A stretch of DNA of 64,000 nt from Bacteroidaceae bacterium (GTDB taxonomy: Bacteria > Bacteroidota > Bacteroidia > Bacteroidales > Bacteroidaceae), in contig JAFUVE010000076.1 of the NCBI GenBank assembly GCA_017483765.1, positions 1-64,000 of the forward strand, in the 5' to 3' direction. The position numbers and the translations under genes are program-made. Under the pieces are notes generated by a model. The model was given only the letters and a program-made list of their open reading frames with translations, was not told where the DNA came from and did not search any database. Positions 1-8,243 of this stretch are shown piece after piece (the stretch's first letter is position 1; each line of letters opens with the position of its first letter).

Positions 1-2
1 GT

Positions 3-587
3 ACTCTGAGGGAACGTCTGCCTGAAGTTGTGCAGGATTTGGTCACCCAGCAAGTAGAACTGGAGAAGAAACGCCTCGCGCAAGAGAACGAGAAGCGATT
101 GAATGAAATTAATGCGATGAGTACCGATGTCTCTGGTGTTATTGAAAGGCGTGACTATCTCTTGAAACTTGAACGGGAAATCAAAAGACAAGAGGCCGAG
201 AATCAAGCACAACGGTTAAAGTATACAGAGAAATATACGATGCTTGTATTCTCGCTTGCCGGTACTCCTGTAGAAGATGTAGAGAAAGTATGCGACGTTG
301 TGAAACTATTTATTGAGACAGGGCATGTATCAGCCAACAAGGATTTATGCATTCCTTTGAACAAGAAACTGCGCAATGCGGAAGTGAAGCAGTTCGTTTA
401 TAATATAATAAGGTATAACGGGAAAGAAAATCTCGATGCCGAGTCATTCCTCCAAACCGCTTTCGGTGAATGGTTCAGTGGTAAGAAAGAGAACATCGCC
501 AAGAACTACTCCGTGCTGCCCAAAGACTCACTAGTGTCAAAAAATGGTGTGGAAGCGGATTTGGAAAGATTGCGTAAAAACTTATAA
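3..587 (+). CDS. C-terminal part of an unknown coiled-coil-like protein, cut by the window edge
   Basis: The frame is open to the left edge, so the visible 194 residues are the end of a longer protein. A GTG at 30 could start it, but the codons before it (TLRERLPEV) continue the same charged helical pattern, so it is more likely internal. The first 75 residues are rich in Glu, Lys, Gln and Arg and look like a long helix or coiled coil; the rest looks globular. I do not recognise the family. It lies 21 bases before the next gene on the same strand, suggesting one transcript. The position next to a mobilization-like remnant at 4.3 kb suggests accessory DNA, but nothing shows its function. Confidence 0.6.
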   Translation, partial: TLRERLPEVVQDLVTQQVELEKKRLAQENEKRLNEINAMSTDVSGVIERRDYLLKLEREIKRQEAENQAQRLKYTEKYTMLVFSLAGTPVEDVEKVCDVVKLFIETGHVSANKDLCIPLNKKLRNAEVKQFVYNIIRYNGKENLDAESFLQTAFGEWFSGKKENIAKNYSVLPKDSLVSKNGVEADLERLRKNL

Positions 588-608
588 TTAACATAAAGGA
601 TTGATTGC

Positions 609-1736
609 ATGAAAAAATCAGATATTTTTTGGCAAACATATTTGAGCCTCGAAAAAGAGCTCATTAATGTATCTAATTTCATATTTATAACGGATGAAAT
701 TACTACCCATGAGCGTGGCCTAGAAGTTACTAAACCATATAATTCTCAAATGGAGACATTTTCGCCACACATAGCAGATTTACTAATACGATGCTGCGTT
801 CAAATTGAAGCTATTTCCAAAGAACTGTATTATGAGAATGGCGGAACAAAACCACGTGGTGATAAAAACTTGTTTTTTGATGAGGATTGTTTGAAACTTA
901 TTGATATAAAATGGGCAACACATGATAAACGAGTTTTGGTTGTTGCTCCATTTTTCAATCTGACAAAAGACGAGAATAGAGTGCTAAGACCATTGAAGAA
1001 TGCTCATAAGAGATCTGGTACATTTTGGGAAAAAGCATATCAAGCTGTGAAACATGATAGGTTTCTTTCTCTCAAAGATGGCAACGTAAAAGCTCTTTTA
1101 CATTCGATGGCTGCGCTTTATCTTTTGAACTTATATTATAGGAATGACTCTTGGGTAGTTAAATATCAAGAATTATCTAAGAGTGATTTTAGCATGGGGT
1201 CTTCTATCTTTGCCGTGAAACAGCCCGAGGTTGGTCAATTATGGTATGGTAATAATCCTATTGCAAGTGAAAGCCCTTATGTCGTAAGATATCAAGCAGA
1301 AGATTACAAACGAATCGAGGCAATGCAGAAGGCTGATAGCGAGGCATTAAGTCATTATTGGCAGCAACAGCCAGAACTCAAGGATCCTGAGTTCTTGGCA
1401 ATTCTTGCAAGGGAAAGGAAAAAACAAGAAATGGATCCTACTCATAGGATTTTGTATCTTTGGGAGTTGGGCATTTATAGGTTAAAAAAACAGTTGCCCA
1501 CAAGTCTTCCATTTGAAGAAAGAAGAAATAGGTTCATCAAGAGTGAGGCTTGGAATTGCTGGATAAATCAACATAACACTCATCTAAATCCAGAAGACAT
1601 AACGGATAATAATATAGACGAAGTGATAGAGAATGTTGGCAGACTATGGGGAATGGATATAGAAAAAAGGTATAACACCATGAACTGGATTCATTTAGCA
1701 ACGAATGGTGCAATATGCAAAGTGTATATACCATGA
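609..1736 (+). CDS. Unknown 375-residue protein with a HEPN-like signature
   Basis: No family is recognised with confidence. The N-terminal half is mostly helical. Around residues 140-155 it contains WEKAYQAVKHDRF followed by a hydrophobic helix. The pattern of a helix ending in a polar residue, then KH-x-R, resembles the RNase motif region of some HEPN proteins, which often act as toxins or phage-defence effectors. That is an inference from one motif. There is no signal peptide or membrane segment, so the product should be cytosolic. The gene is AT-rich like its neighbours and follows the preceding gene closely. No adjacent nucleotidyltransferase antitoxin is visible, so a classical HEPN/MNT pair is not supported. 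Confidence 0.6.
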   Translation: MKKSDIFWQTYLSLEKELINVSNFIFITDEITTHERGLEVTKPYNSQMETFSPHIADLLIRCCVQIEAISKELYYENGGTKPRGDKNLFFDEDCLKLIDIKWATHDKRVLVVAPFFNLTKDENRVLRPLKNAHKRSGTFWEKAYQAVKHDRFLSLKDGNVKALLHSMAALYLLNLYYRNDSWVVKYQELSKSDFSMGSSIFAVKQPEVGQLWYGNNPIASESPYVVRYQAEDYKRIEAMQKADSEALSHYWQQQPELKDPEFLAILARERKKQEMDPTHRILYLWELGIYRLKKQLPTSLPFEERRNRFIKSEAWNCWINQHNTHLNPEDITDNNIDEVIENVGRLWGMDIEKRYNTMNWIHLATNGAICKVYIP

Positions 1737-1806
1737 CTTATTTTCTTCGAATGCACAGATGAGGGTTTGTTAATTTATTAACTATAATTTATTAAAATTC
1801 ATAGGA

Positions 1807-3629
1807 ATGACAACAAATAATAATGCCTATTTTAAAGGAATAGAGCTCAATGAAGGAGCATACTTTTATTCGTATCCCGAACATGTTGATGAAGTAGTAA
1901 AAAAAAGAGATATAAGGAATTGTTTCAGAGGAATCAGAGGTAAGACAAATGATTTTACAAAAATTGCAGATGTACAATGGGAAAGAATCAATTATAATGG
2001 AGAAAAAATCGCCTTTTGTTCATTGTTACTTTTTCCTCAAAAGCTATACCTTCATTTATGCAGAATCTAGATGATGCTTATAAAAAGAAAGAGTGCTATA
2101 TTGGTTATGCACTAATTCTCGAAATAGAAGATTATGTTATAATCTTTAGTCGGCATGCTAATGGAATGAATGAATTCAAGAACAAACTATACCCCATTAA
2201 TGGATCAACACTAACTGGCGCAATACTTCAAGCAGACTCACTATTTACTCAGTTGAGATTAGGCAGTATGAGCCTTAATCCAAATGCATTGCGAAATAGA
2301 AGTTTTGAAGGGAATGATTTAAATCTGTCGATGCCATTATTTGGTTTAGGACAAAGTATAGTAAAAACTACAAGAATTCGACAACCAAATGAGGACACAA
2401 CAACAATTTCATTAAGCACATCAAGAGTTGCAAAGATTGGTTCTGCCAAAAGGAATATAGAGGATTTGTGCATTTGGGCAGACATGGTAATAACTGGTAT
2501 AAAAAATCCTGTAGATTTAAGGACTACCATGCTAAACAATTTTTCCAAACCAATTAAGTGGAAGAATGAGCACACAAAATTAAAGCCCATATATCTTCTT
2601 ATAGATATTCATGAACTCATTGATATAATAGAAGCACAACAGGTGGAACTCGTTTATGCGCAAGATAAAAATAATGAAGAAAGGACCGGGGATTTGCTAA
2701 AAAAGATATTGGCAAAGCATTGTGAATGTTTTGATTTAAAAGAGATAGATGCTCAAGCACTATATTCTTGTAAATGCCTTTCTAATCTCTTGGTGAAAGT
2801 GACAAAAAATGGGATAAGATTGGATAGCGCTGGACGTTTGAGTAAACTTTATGTACGTTATACTAATGGTGACAAAGTTAAAATGACTACCTATATTAAT
2901 TCCAATAGGTGTTTTTATGTGGGCTTTGAAGATGTTAGATACATGTATTATGGCGCACAACTTCATGAAGATTCCAATATGAAAGAAAACTTAACATCCA
3001 TTCTTTCTGTGTTTGAACCAATTAAAAACATGGAAGGGGTTAAAACGGAGAAAGGAGAATTAAGAGCTGGTATTACACAATTTGATGAAGATTCTGTCTT
3101 TAAGGTCATAGAAGATTATTATATACGTAAAGGCGCATCTTTTTTGATTTGCGATGATATGGGTAATGAATGTGCCGATCATATCGCTGTATGTGGAGAC
3201 ACATTATCATTTATCCATTCAAAAGCAGACGGAATGACAGCCTTATCTGCATCAAAGTTTCAAGTCGTAATAGGGCAAGCTATCAAGAATATTGGTAACC
3301 TTAGGAATTTGAATGTACCTAATAAAGTCCATGCGTGGCAAAATAAAATGTATGGACAGACCGAGATACAAGTGTGTAGAGTGGGTGATATTAATCAATT
3401 TGAATCTGAATACAATAGAATTTCTAAATCACCTAATGGTATAAAGGAAGTATGCCTTGCTATAGATTTTGTATCAAAGGATGAACTTAAAACAGCTTTT
3501 GATAATATTAGTCAAGATACACCATTTAAACAAAAAAATTCTGTTTCTCAAATGATTTGGTTGTTGAGCGCATTTATCTCTGCTTGTAAAGATGCTGATA
3601 TGCATTGTAGAATTTTTTGTAAACAATAG
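1807..3629 (+). pseudogene. Frameshifted gene of about 600 codons, function unknown
   Basis: Two overlapping frames appear to be parts of one gene. Frame A runs from ATG 1807 to a stop at 2068-2070. Frame B is open from just after a stop at 1995-1997 through 3629 and has no good start of its own: only a TTG at 2016, or an ATG at 2058 without a ribosome binding site. Joining them by a -1 shift between 1998 and 2067 gives a continuous protein of about 605 residues. A run of six A at 2003-2008 is a plausible slip site or sequencing-error site. The product has no recognised motif, signal peptide or membrane segment. It could be a decayed gene, a consensus error, or less likely programmed slippage. 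It ends about 180 bases before a promoter-like site. Confidence 0.5.
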
Positions 3630-3787
3630 AATGCCTAGTATTGTAAATATAATTGTTATTACCACATTAGCATCCCTATACAACTAATGAGAATTTATGG
3701 AACAATTCTTAAGGTGAAACATCTCTAAATACCTATTTTTGTCGATTACTATACCTCGATATTCGACATAGTACTAAATAAATTTTC

Positions 3788-3814
3788 TTGTGTGCAAAAA
3801 TTTTAGTACCTTTG
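3788..3814 (+). promoter_or_regulatory. Bacteroidetes-type promoter for the leader cassette
   Basis: TACCTTTG at 3807-3814 fits the -7 consensus TAnnTTTG, followed by GCA. A TTG at 3788-3790 could be the -33 element, with 16 bases between, slightly shorter than usual. It would start a transcript of about 250 bases that covers the six-codon leader and ends at the hairpin at 4030-4065. Confidence 0.45.
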
Positions 3815-3996
3815 CACCAACAAAAGGAAGAAATACAAAGAAAAGGACAAAGAAGAATAGGAAGGGCATCGCACGGATGCTTATCGATAGTTATTGAAGG
3901 GACAACATCCAAGATGCTTATGGTGTTCCGTATTTGTACCAAAACTTTCATAAATCACTGATTATCAACATGTTAGATTTGAGGAGGTGAAGTAAG

Positions 3997-4017
3997 ATGC
4001 ATAAAGTAAAGACATAA
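3997..4017 (+). CDS. Six-codon candidate leader peptide MHKVKT
   Basis: A seven-codon frame (six residues plus TAA) is preceded by GAGGAGGTGA at 3981-3990, a near-perfect Shine-Dalgarno sequence with ideal spacing. Such a strong site is unusual here, since most genes in this window have none. The frame lies inside a transcript that would end at a strong terminator 13 bases after the stop codon. Short leader peptides followed by hairpins control attenuated genes in Bacteroides mobile elements, for example upstream of tetQ. No regulated gene with a clear function follows directly, so the cassette may be a small RNA or a leftover. Translation is inferred only from the ribosome binding site. Confidence 0.35.
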   Translation: MHKVKT

Positions 4018-4029
4018 CAAAACACTATC

Positions 4030-4070
4030 AAATGGTGTGTAGCTCAACCAAGTTACACGCCATTTGCTTT
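4030..4070 (+). terminator. Strong intrinsic terminator or attenuator
   Basis: The arms at 4030-4044 and 4051-4065 (AAATGGTGTGTAGCT and AGTTACACGCCATTT) form a 15-bp stem with two G-U type pairs around the loop CAACCA. A T-rich run (GCTTTTTAT) follows. It closes the transcript that carries the MHKVKT leader. Confidence 0.65.
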
Positions 4071-4296
4071 TTATGGGATCATGTTTTCCATGCGCTTATT
4101 CTGCCTTTGTCCTGACGTGGTCATCGTTTCACTCCAAAAGACTCATTGAATGGGAATCACACCTGCTGACAAACCGACATTTTGCGATTAGAAGGGGCCT
4201 ACTTTTCAAAAAACACACTATGCCTTTTGGTCGGCATTGCAGAAGACAATTAATGCTGAATTGATTATTAGCGGCAGCAATATTTCTATTATCACA
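4071..4296. other. Gene-free stretch, possible remnant of the next gene
   Basis: No convincing gene is present. The frame of the downstream protein is open back to a stop at 4189-4191 and encodes a protein-like stretch (THYAFWSALQKTINAE and following), but without an ATG. This suggests that the next gene has lost its 5' part or uses a TTG at 4237. Confidence 0.4.
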
Positions 4297-4929
4297 ATGA
4301 TTGAGAACCTTACTCGTCAGCAAAAGAAAATCGAATCACAGATAGCAGAGCTTGAAGCGCAACAACAGGAATCCGACTCCAATAAGGAGGATATCTTGCT
4401 CCAGATAAAGTTCCTCAATCAAACGCTGACTGAAATCAGAATCAACTTGAGAGAAAAGCAAGGAAAACTTGACCAAGTTAATCAAGAATTGGATAGTCTC
4501 AAATCTACCTACAATACCAAATTAAAAGGGTTGGACGCTATCATGAAGAAGGACAATGTCATGATAAACTATATCAACACAGATGCCGAAATTATTCTCA
4601 AAGCTTCCATTTTTGATCAAGTGCTATATGAAGCAGTCAAAATATGCCGAGAAATCCCCGAAGCAGAAGCGATGACAGAGGACACATTCATTGATGACCG
4701 TAACAATTTCTGTTGGAAGGATGTGCTAAGCACAGGTCTGAGAGTATTCATTGCCGGAATAGATGGTGCGACTGGCGTAGCCCAGGTGTCAGGCGGTGGC
4801 GGCACGTCAAACGATATGCCGTGGCAAGATAAGGATGAAGACTTTCTCGATTGGGCTCGCCGTGCGATGCGACATGCCCATGCCAAACATTATCCTGGTA
4901 ATAGGTTCAAACGGTCGCTGAGCAAGTAG
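4297..4929 (+). CDS. Coiled-coil protein resembling the tail of a Bacteroides mobilization protein
   Basis: Starting at ATG 4297 the product has 210 residues; the frame is open further upstream. Residues 1-80 form a clear coiled coil rich in Gln, Glu, Lys and Leu. The C terminus has a glycine run (GGGGTS) followed by an acidic, Trp-rich segment (MPWQDKDEDFLDWARRA) and a basic end. This layout of coiled coil, glycine linker and D/E-W tail is typical of the ends of Bacteroides MobA/MobB-type relaxases, as far as I can recall. No relaxase catalytic histidines are present, so it would be a tail without the nicking domain, or an accessory factor. It supports the view that the left 10 kb derive from a mobilizable element. 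Confidence 0.45.
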   Translation: MIENLTRQQKKIESQIAELEAQQQESDSNKEDILLQIKFLNQTLTEIRINLREKQGKLDQVNQELDSLKSTYNTKLKGLDAIMKKDNVMINYINTDAEIILKASIFDQVLYEAVKICREIPEAEAMTEDTFIDDRNNFCWKDVLSTGLRVFIAGIDGATGVAQVSGGGGTSNDMPWQDKDEDFLDWARRAMRHAHAKHYPGNRFKRSLSK

Positions 4930-5232
4930 TTCTCGCGCGCATACGTATTATAATAAAGAGCAGGTGTTTCCCAAATTGGAGATGCCTACTTTTGATTGAC
5001 GATTTGTCCGAATGTATTCAAATTTTTCTAATAGTGTCAGACAAATGGTCTTGTAATTTTAATCTTCAGGGCTTTTACGACAGGAAGGACAAATATCTTG
5101 CTTAATTTTCTGTTAATAAATATAAAATACCTACAACCATATTTGGCTTTACAGCTTATTTGCATACAGTTGTATGTTGACAGCCTCTTATATTATCTAC
5201 AATAGACTACAATACATTTGTGTACAACAAAA
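4930..5232 (+). promoter_or_regulatory. Intergenic region with candidate operator repeats for the XRE regulator
   Basis: No gene is visible. Just before the regulator gene there are repeated TACAA-type sequences: CTACAATAGACTACAATACA at about 5197-5216 is a direct repeat of CTACAATA with 10-base spacing, and TGTACAAC follows at 5221. C proteins of restriction-modification systems bind paired repeats directly upstream of their own gene, so these are candidate C boxes. No clean TAnnTTTG promoter is seen. Confidence 0.35.
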
Positions 5233-5445
5233 ATGGAAGACAAGGATTATTTGAAGCAATTTGCTCAGAGAGTTAGAACATTAAGAGAAGAGCAAGGTAT
5301 CTCACAAGAGAAACTTGCAGAACGTTCAGATCTTCATCGTACATATATTGGTATGGTGGAACGACTTGAACGTAACCCATCCCTTGTTTGCATTCACAAG
5401 ATTGCAAATGGCTTGGGTGTTCATATAACAGAATTATTTCAATAA
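5233..5445 (+). CDS. XRE-family regulator, C protein of the restriction-modification system
   Basis: A 70-residue protein that is almost entirely one helix-turn-helix domain: LREEQGISQEKLAERSDLHRTY is followed by the recognition helix and by the GMVERLERNPSL and IANGLGVHITELF signatures of small C-type controllers. ATG 5233 is preferred over the upstream TTG at 5218, which would add only five residues. Such proteins delay endonuclease expression until the methyltransferase has protected the host DNA. The gene is followed after 20 bases by the first endonuclease gene, the usual C-R order. No HTH domain follows the methyltransferase genes, which run on the opposite strand. Confidence 0.85.
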   Translation: MEDKDYLKQFAQRVRTLREEQGISQEKLAERSDLHRTYIGMVERLERNPSLVCIHKIANGLGVHITELFQ

Positions 5446-5465
5446 CGTTTAATTATGATTTTAAT

Positions 5466-6056
5466 ATGAAGAAATTTAAGATTTCAAACGACGAGGTCGC
5501 AGAACTGTCAAATGCCCCTCAATACGAATTTCCCAAATATGTTACTCAGGTAATAAACCTTGTTAATAGTAACGCAGGTGGAACTCGTCCCAAAGTTGTT
5601 GGCCAGATGTCAGAACTTGTTAAAGAGTTCGATGGCAAAACAATTGATGAATGGATAGCATGGTATACAGAGCGTTATCCAAATGCGGTTAATGATGCAA
5701 CTGACAAAATTTGGAATATGTATGAGACGATGAAGAGTGCTTTCAATGCCATTACAAAGGAAATGGTTGAGAATTGGGTGAAAGATCTCGTCTATGGTAA
5801 AACCTTTTGTGGTCTCAAATTCCAAACAGCCATCATTTCTGCTATTGCATCACAGCTAAATAAAGAATGGCGTGAAGCTAATCCTGAAGAGGAAGCTCAA
5901 GGTATTGATGGTTTCATTGGAGACAAACCGCTTCAAATAAAATCAGCAACATACAAACTCGAAGCTCGTTTATCTGAAACAATAGACGTTCCAATTGTAT
6001 ATTATGATAAGAAGAAGGATGGTATAAACATTGAATATAACCCGCAAGATTTCTAA
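5466..6056 (+). CDS. MjaI-family type II restriction endonuclease, subunit or enzyme 1
   Basis: The 196-residue product carries FPKYVTQVINLVNSNA and GTRPKVVGQMSELVKEF near the N terminus, a signature I associate with the MjaI restriction endonuclease family. Residues about 145-165 contain QGIDGFIGDKPLQIKS, which fits a PD-(D/E)xK-like active site (Asp, then Q-x-K). Characterised members of this family recognise CTAG. ATG 5466 is chosen because the longer frame from 5388 would overlap the regulator gene. It is followed after 3 bases by a paralog, so the two are probably co-translated. The function as an endonuclease is well supported by the two neighbouring methyltransferases; the exact site is not. 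Confidence 0.8.
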   Translation: MKKFKISNDEVAELSNAPQYEFPKYVTQVINLVNSNAGGTRPKVVGQMSELVKEFDGKTIDEWIAWYTERYPNAVNDATDKIWNMYETMKSAFNAITKEMVENWVKDLVYGKTFCGLKFQTAIISAIASQLNKEWREANPEEEAQGIDGFIGDKPLQIKSATYKLEARLSETIDVPIVYYDKKKDGINIEYNPQDF

Positions 6057-6059
6057 AGT

Positions 6060-6830
6060 ATGGCAAGAAAAAGGAAAACTATTGTTCCTGACATTCAATA
6101 TAAAGAAGGGCAAAATCTATTCGACCTAAATAGTTCCCCAGAACTACCTAAATATACTTCTGGGTTTATTAATGATATAAATGGATGGGCAGGTGGTTCG
6201 AAAGCCGAAAATGTTAGCCAAGTGTCAGAAGTAATCAAGCAATTCAGAGAAGAGAACCCCGAAGGATCACTTGAAGATTGGATCTCCTTCCATCAAGGAT
6301 TGGAAGGGACTGATATTCAAGTCATAAAAGGGAAAGGAAAAACCAAAAGACGTGAAACCGTTCAAATGGCTGGTATCGAACAAGGGGTTCGAGATATTAT
6401 GAACAAAATGGAGGAAGTCAAGAATAATATCAATCAGTTGACAGAAGATATGGTTCGTTCATGGTTGAATAATCTCGTTTATGAGAAAACATATTGTGGA
6501 TTGGAGGCTCAAGAACTAATTCTCAAGGATATTGCAGAAAAGAATGGTTTTGAATGGATGTTAGGATCTATGGAAGATGAAAAGCAAGGAATAGACGGAT
6601 ATGTTATTGATCCGAATGGGCCGAGATTTTTCCCTCTTCAAATTAAAAGCTCATCATATAACAATGAGCATAAACAAGAGCACTTCAGATGCCCTATCGT
6701 TACATACAAATTATGTGAAGAGGGTATTAATTATGATGTTCCTCAAAATGCGCTTCGTGAACCATCATCAGACACTAACGATTGGAATGATACTATAAAT
6801 CGAATATCAAATAGATACCAAAATAGATAG
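6060..6830 (+). CDS. Second, divergent MjaI-family endonuclease paralog
   Basis: This 256-residue protein aligns with the preceding one: LPKYTSGFINDINGWAGG matches the N-terminal block, LVYEKTYCGLEAQ matches LVYGKTFCGLKFQ, and QGIDGYV with PLQIKSSSY preserves the presumed catalytic Asp and Q-x-K. It differs by a Lys/Arg-rich insertion around residues 95-105, an insertion between GIDG and PLQIK, and loss of the TRPKVVGQMSE motif, which reads SKAENVSQVSE here. It starts 3 bases after the first gene and ends at a terminator. Two active-site-bearing but divergent subunits could form a heterodimer for an asymmetric site, or two enzymes with different sites. It is probably not a pseudogene, because the frame and key residues are intact. 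Confidence 0.75.
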   Translation: MARKRKTIVPDIQYKEGQNLFDLNSSPELPKYTSGFINDINGWAGGSKAENVSQVSEVIKQFREENPEGSLEDWISFHQGLEGTDIQVIKGKGKTKRRETVQMAGIEQGVRDIMNKMEEVKNNINQLTEDMVRSWLNNLVYEKTYCGLEAQELILKDIAEKNGFEWMLGSMEDEKQGIDGYVIDPNGPRFFPLQIKSSSYNNEHKQEHFRCPIVTYKLCEEGINYDVPQNALREPSSDTNDWNDTINRISNRYQNR

Positions 6831-6837
6831 AATGACA

Positions 6838-6866
6838 GAAGGATAGGCTCGTCCTATCCTTCCCTT
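6838..6866 (+). terminator. Terminator after the endonuclease genes
   Basis: GAAGGATAGG and CCTATCCTTC form a 10-bp stem around CTCGT, followed by CCTTTT. It separates the two convergent halves of the restriction-modification system. Confidence 0.75.
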
Positions 6867-8240
6867 TTAAACGAATTCGCTTAGTTTCTTTATTTTAGCT
6901 CTGTAGGTATTTTTGTCTTCTATTAATTTGGGACATTTTTTCAACTGTATAGGATGCAGATTATCAAAATGAAGAACAACATAATATGGGGCATTTCGGG
7001 GGGTAAAACCATTCTCAATAAGTGTTTCTTTTGTCCAAATCTGGAACATACCCTTGGTCTTCAGCTTGAACAGCATAGGTTCATTACCAGCCGTATGCAG
7101 CAAAACATATTGCATTCGTTCAAATCCCGACTGTACCAACACAGAACCTTTTGAATCGCCAGCACGTAGGTAGCAAATACCTTTTTCTATCATTAACTTC
7201 TTTATCGAAGTACGAGCATGATTGATCAAAACCATTGGCTCGGTATTAGTTGTCAAAACTGTTTCAATAGAGGAACTGTCTATTTCATCTTTGACATCTT
7301 TATCTATCTCAAATTTGGAGCCGTATGTATGAGCTTTAACGTTTATCGTTTTATCGATTTTGTGAATATCAACAAATCGATATGGAAGCGCACTGATGGC
7401 AGATTGTAAGTCTTTGATTGAGATGTCCTGTGCAAAAGAATATTCGCATTGCTTATCAAGACAACCATCTATTACCTTTTCTTTGTAGAAAACACGGAAA
7501 TCATTATTTAGTTCATAACCGACAGAATTACGTCCAAGATTACCTGCGGCCAAAGCAGTGGTACCACTCCCCATAAAAGGATCACACACCGTATCTCCTA
7601 CAAATGAAAACATTTTAATTAGTCGTTTGGGTAATTCTTCTGGGAAAACTGCAATATGACGATTTTGTTTGGCTCCGATAAATGTCCAATGCGAAGAGAA
7701 GTATTCATTCCACTCTTTCATTGTAAGAGCGGATGCCTCTTTCGCTTCCCGTGAAGGCATGGGAGCTTTACCTAACTTCCTAAATAGGAGAATGTGCTCA
7801 AAGTCAATCTTTATAATGCCACCTCGCGGATAGGGATAGCTTCCCATAACTTTTTCACCACCAGTCGTGTGCATAGATGTCGGTTTCTGCCACACAATGC
7901 TTCCCATATAGTCAAAACCAATGGTTTCACAGAATCGAATGATCTCAGAATGTATTGGGACGACTTTATAGCGACCATAATATGCGGAACGAGCAAACTG
8001 ATCTCCAATATTGATACACAATCTACAACCTGGCATCAAAATACGATGGCATTCTTTCCACACAAGATTTAGATTATTAATGTACGCTTCATAAGTGTCA
8101 TTAAAACCAATCTGATTTTTCGTGCCATAATCTTTCAATTGCCAATAAGGAGGAGAAGTAACAATAAGATGCACAGATTCATTTTGAATCTGCGACATTT
8201 TTCGGCAATCGCCATTTATGAGAATGTGCTTTGTGCTCAT
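6867..8240 (-). CDS. N4-cytosine-specific DNA methyltransferase 1
   Basis: The 457-residue product has the catalytic motif IV TSPPYW at residues 28-33 and the AdoMet-binding motif I DPFMGSGTTALAAG at about 217-230. Motif IV before motif I is the beta-class order, and S-P-P-Y instead of D-P-P-Y is typical of N4-cytosine enzymes. About 200 residues follow the methyltransferase core and are not recognised; they may help target recognition. The gene starts 3 bases after the stop of the upstream methyltransferase, so the two form one operon on the minus strand, convergent with the endonuclease genes. It should protect host DNA from the MjaI-like enzymes. Confidence 0.88.
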   Translation of the reverse strand: MSTKHILINGDCRKMSQIQNESVHLIVTSPPYWQLKDYGTKNQIGFNDTYEAYINNLNLVWKECHRILMPGCRLCINIGDQFARSAYYGRYKVVPIHSEIIRFCETIGFDYMGSIVWQKPTSMHTTGGEKVMGSYPYPRGGIIKIDFEHILLFRKLGKAPMPSREAKEASALTMKEWNEYFSSHWTFIGAKQNRHIAVFPEELPKRLIKMFSFVGDTVCDPFMGSGTTALAAGNLGRNSVGYELNNDFRVFYKEKVIDGCLDKQCEYSFAQDISIKDLQSAISALPYRFVDIHKIDKTINVKAHTYGSKFEIDKDVKDEIDSSSIETVLTTNTEPMVLINHARTSIKKLMIEKGICYLRAGDSKGSVLVQSGFERMQYVLLHTAGNEPMLFKLKTKGMFQIWTKETLIENGFTPRNAPYYVVLHFDNLHPIQLKKCPKLIEDKNTYRAKIKKLSEFV

Positions 8241-8243
8241 TTG

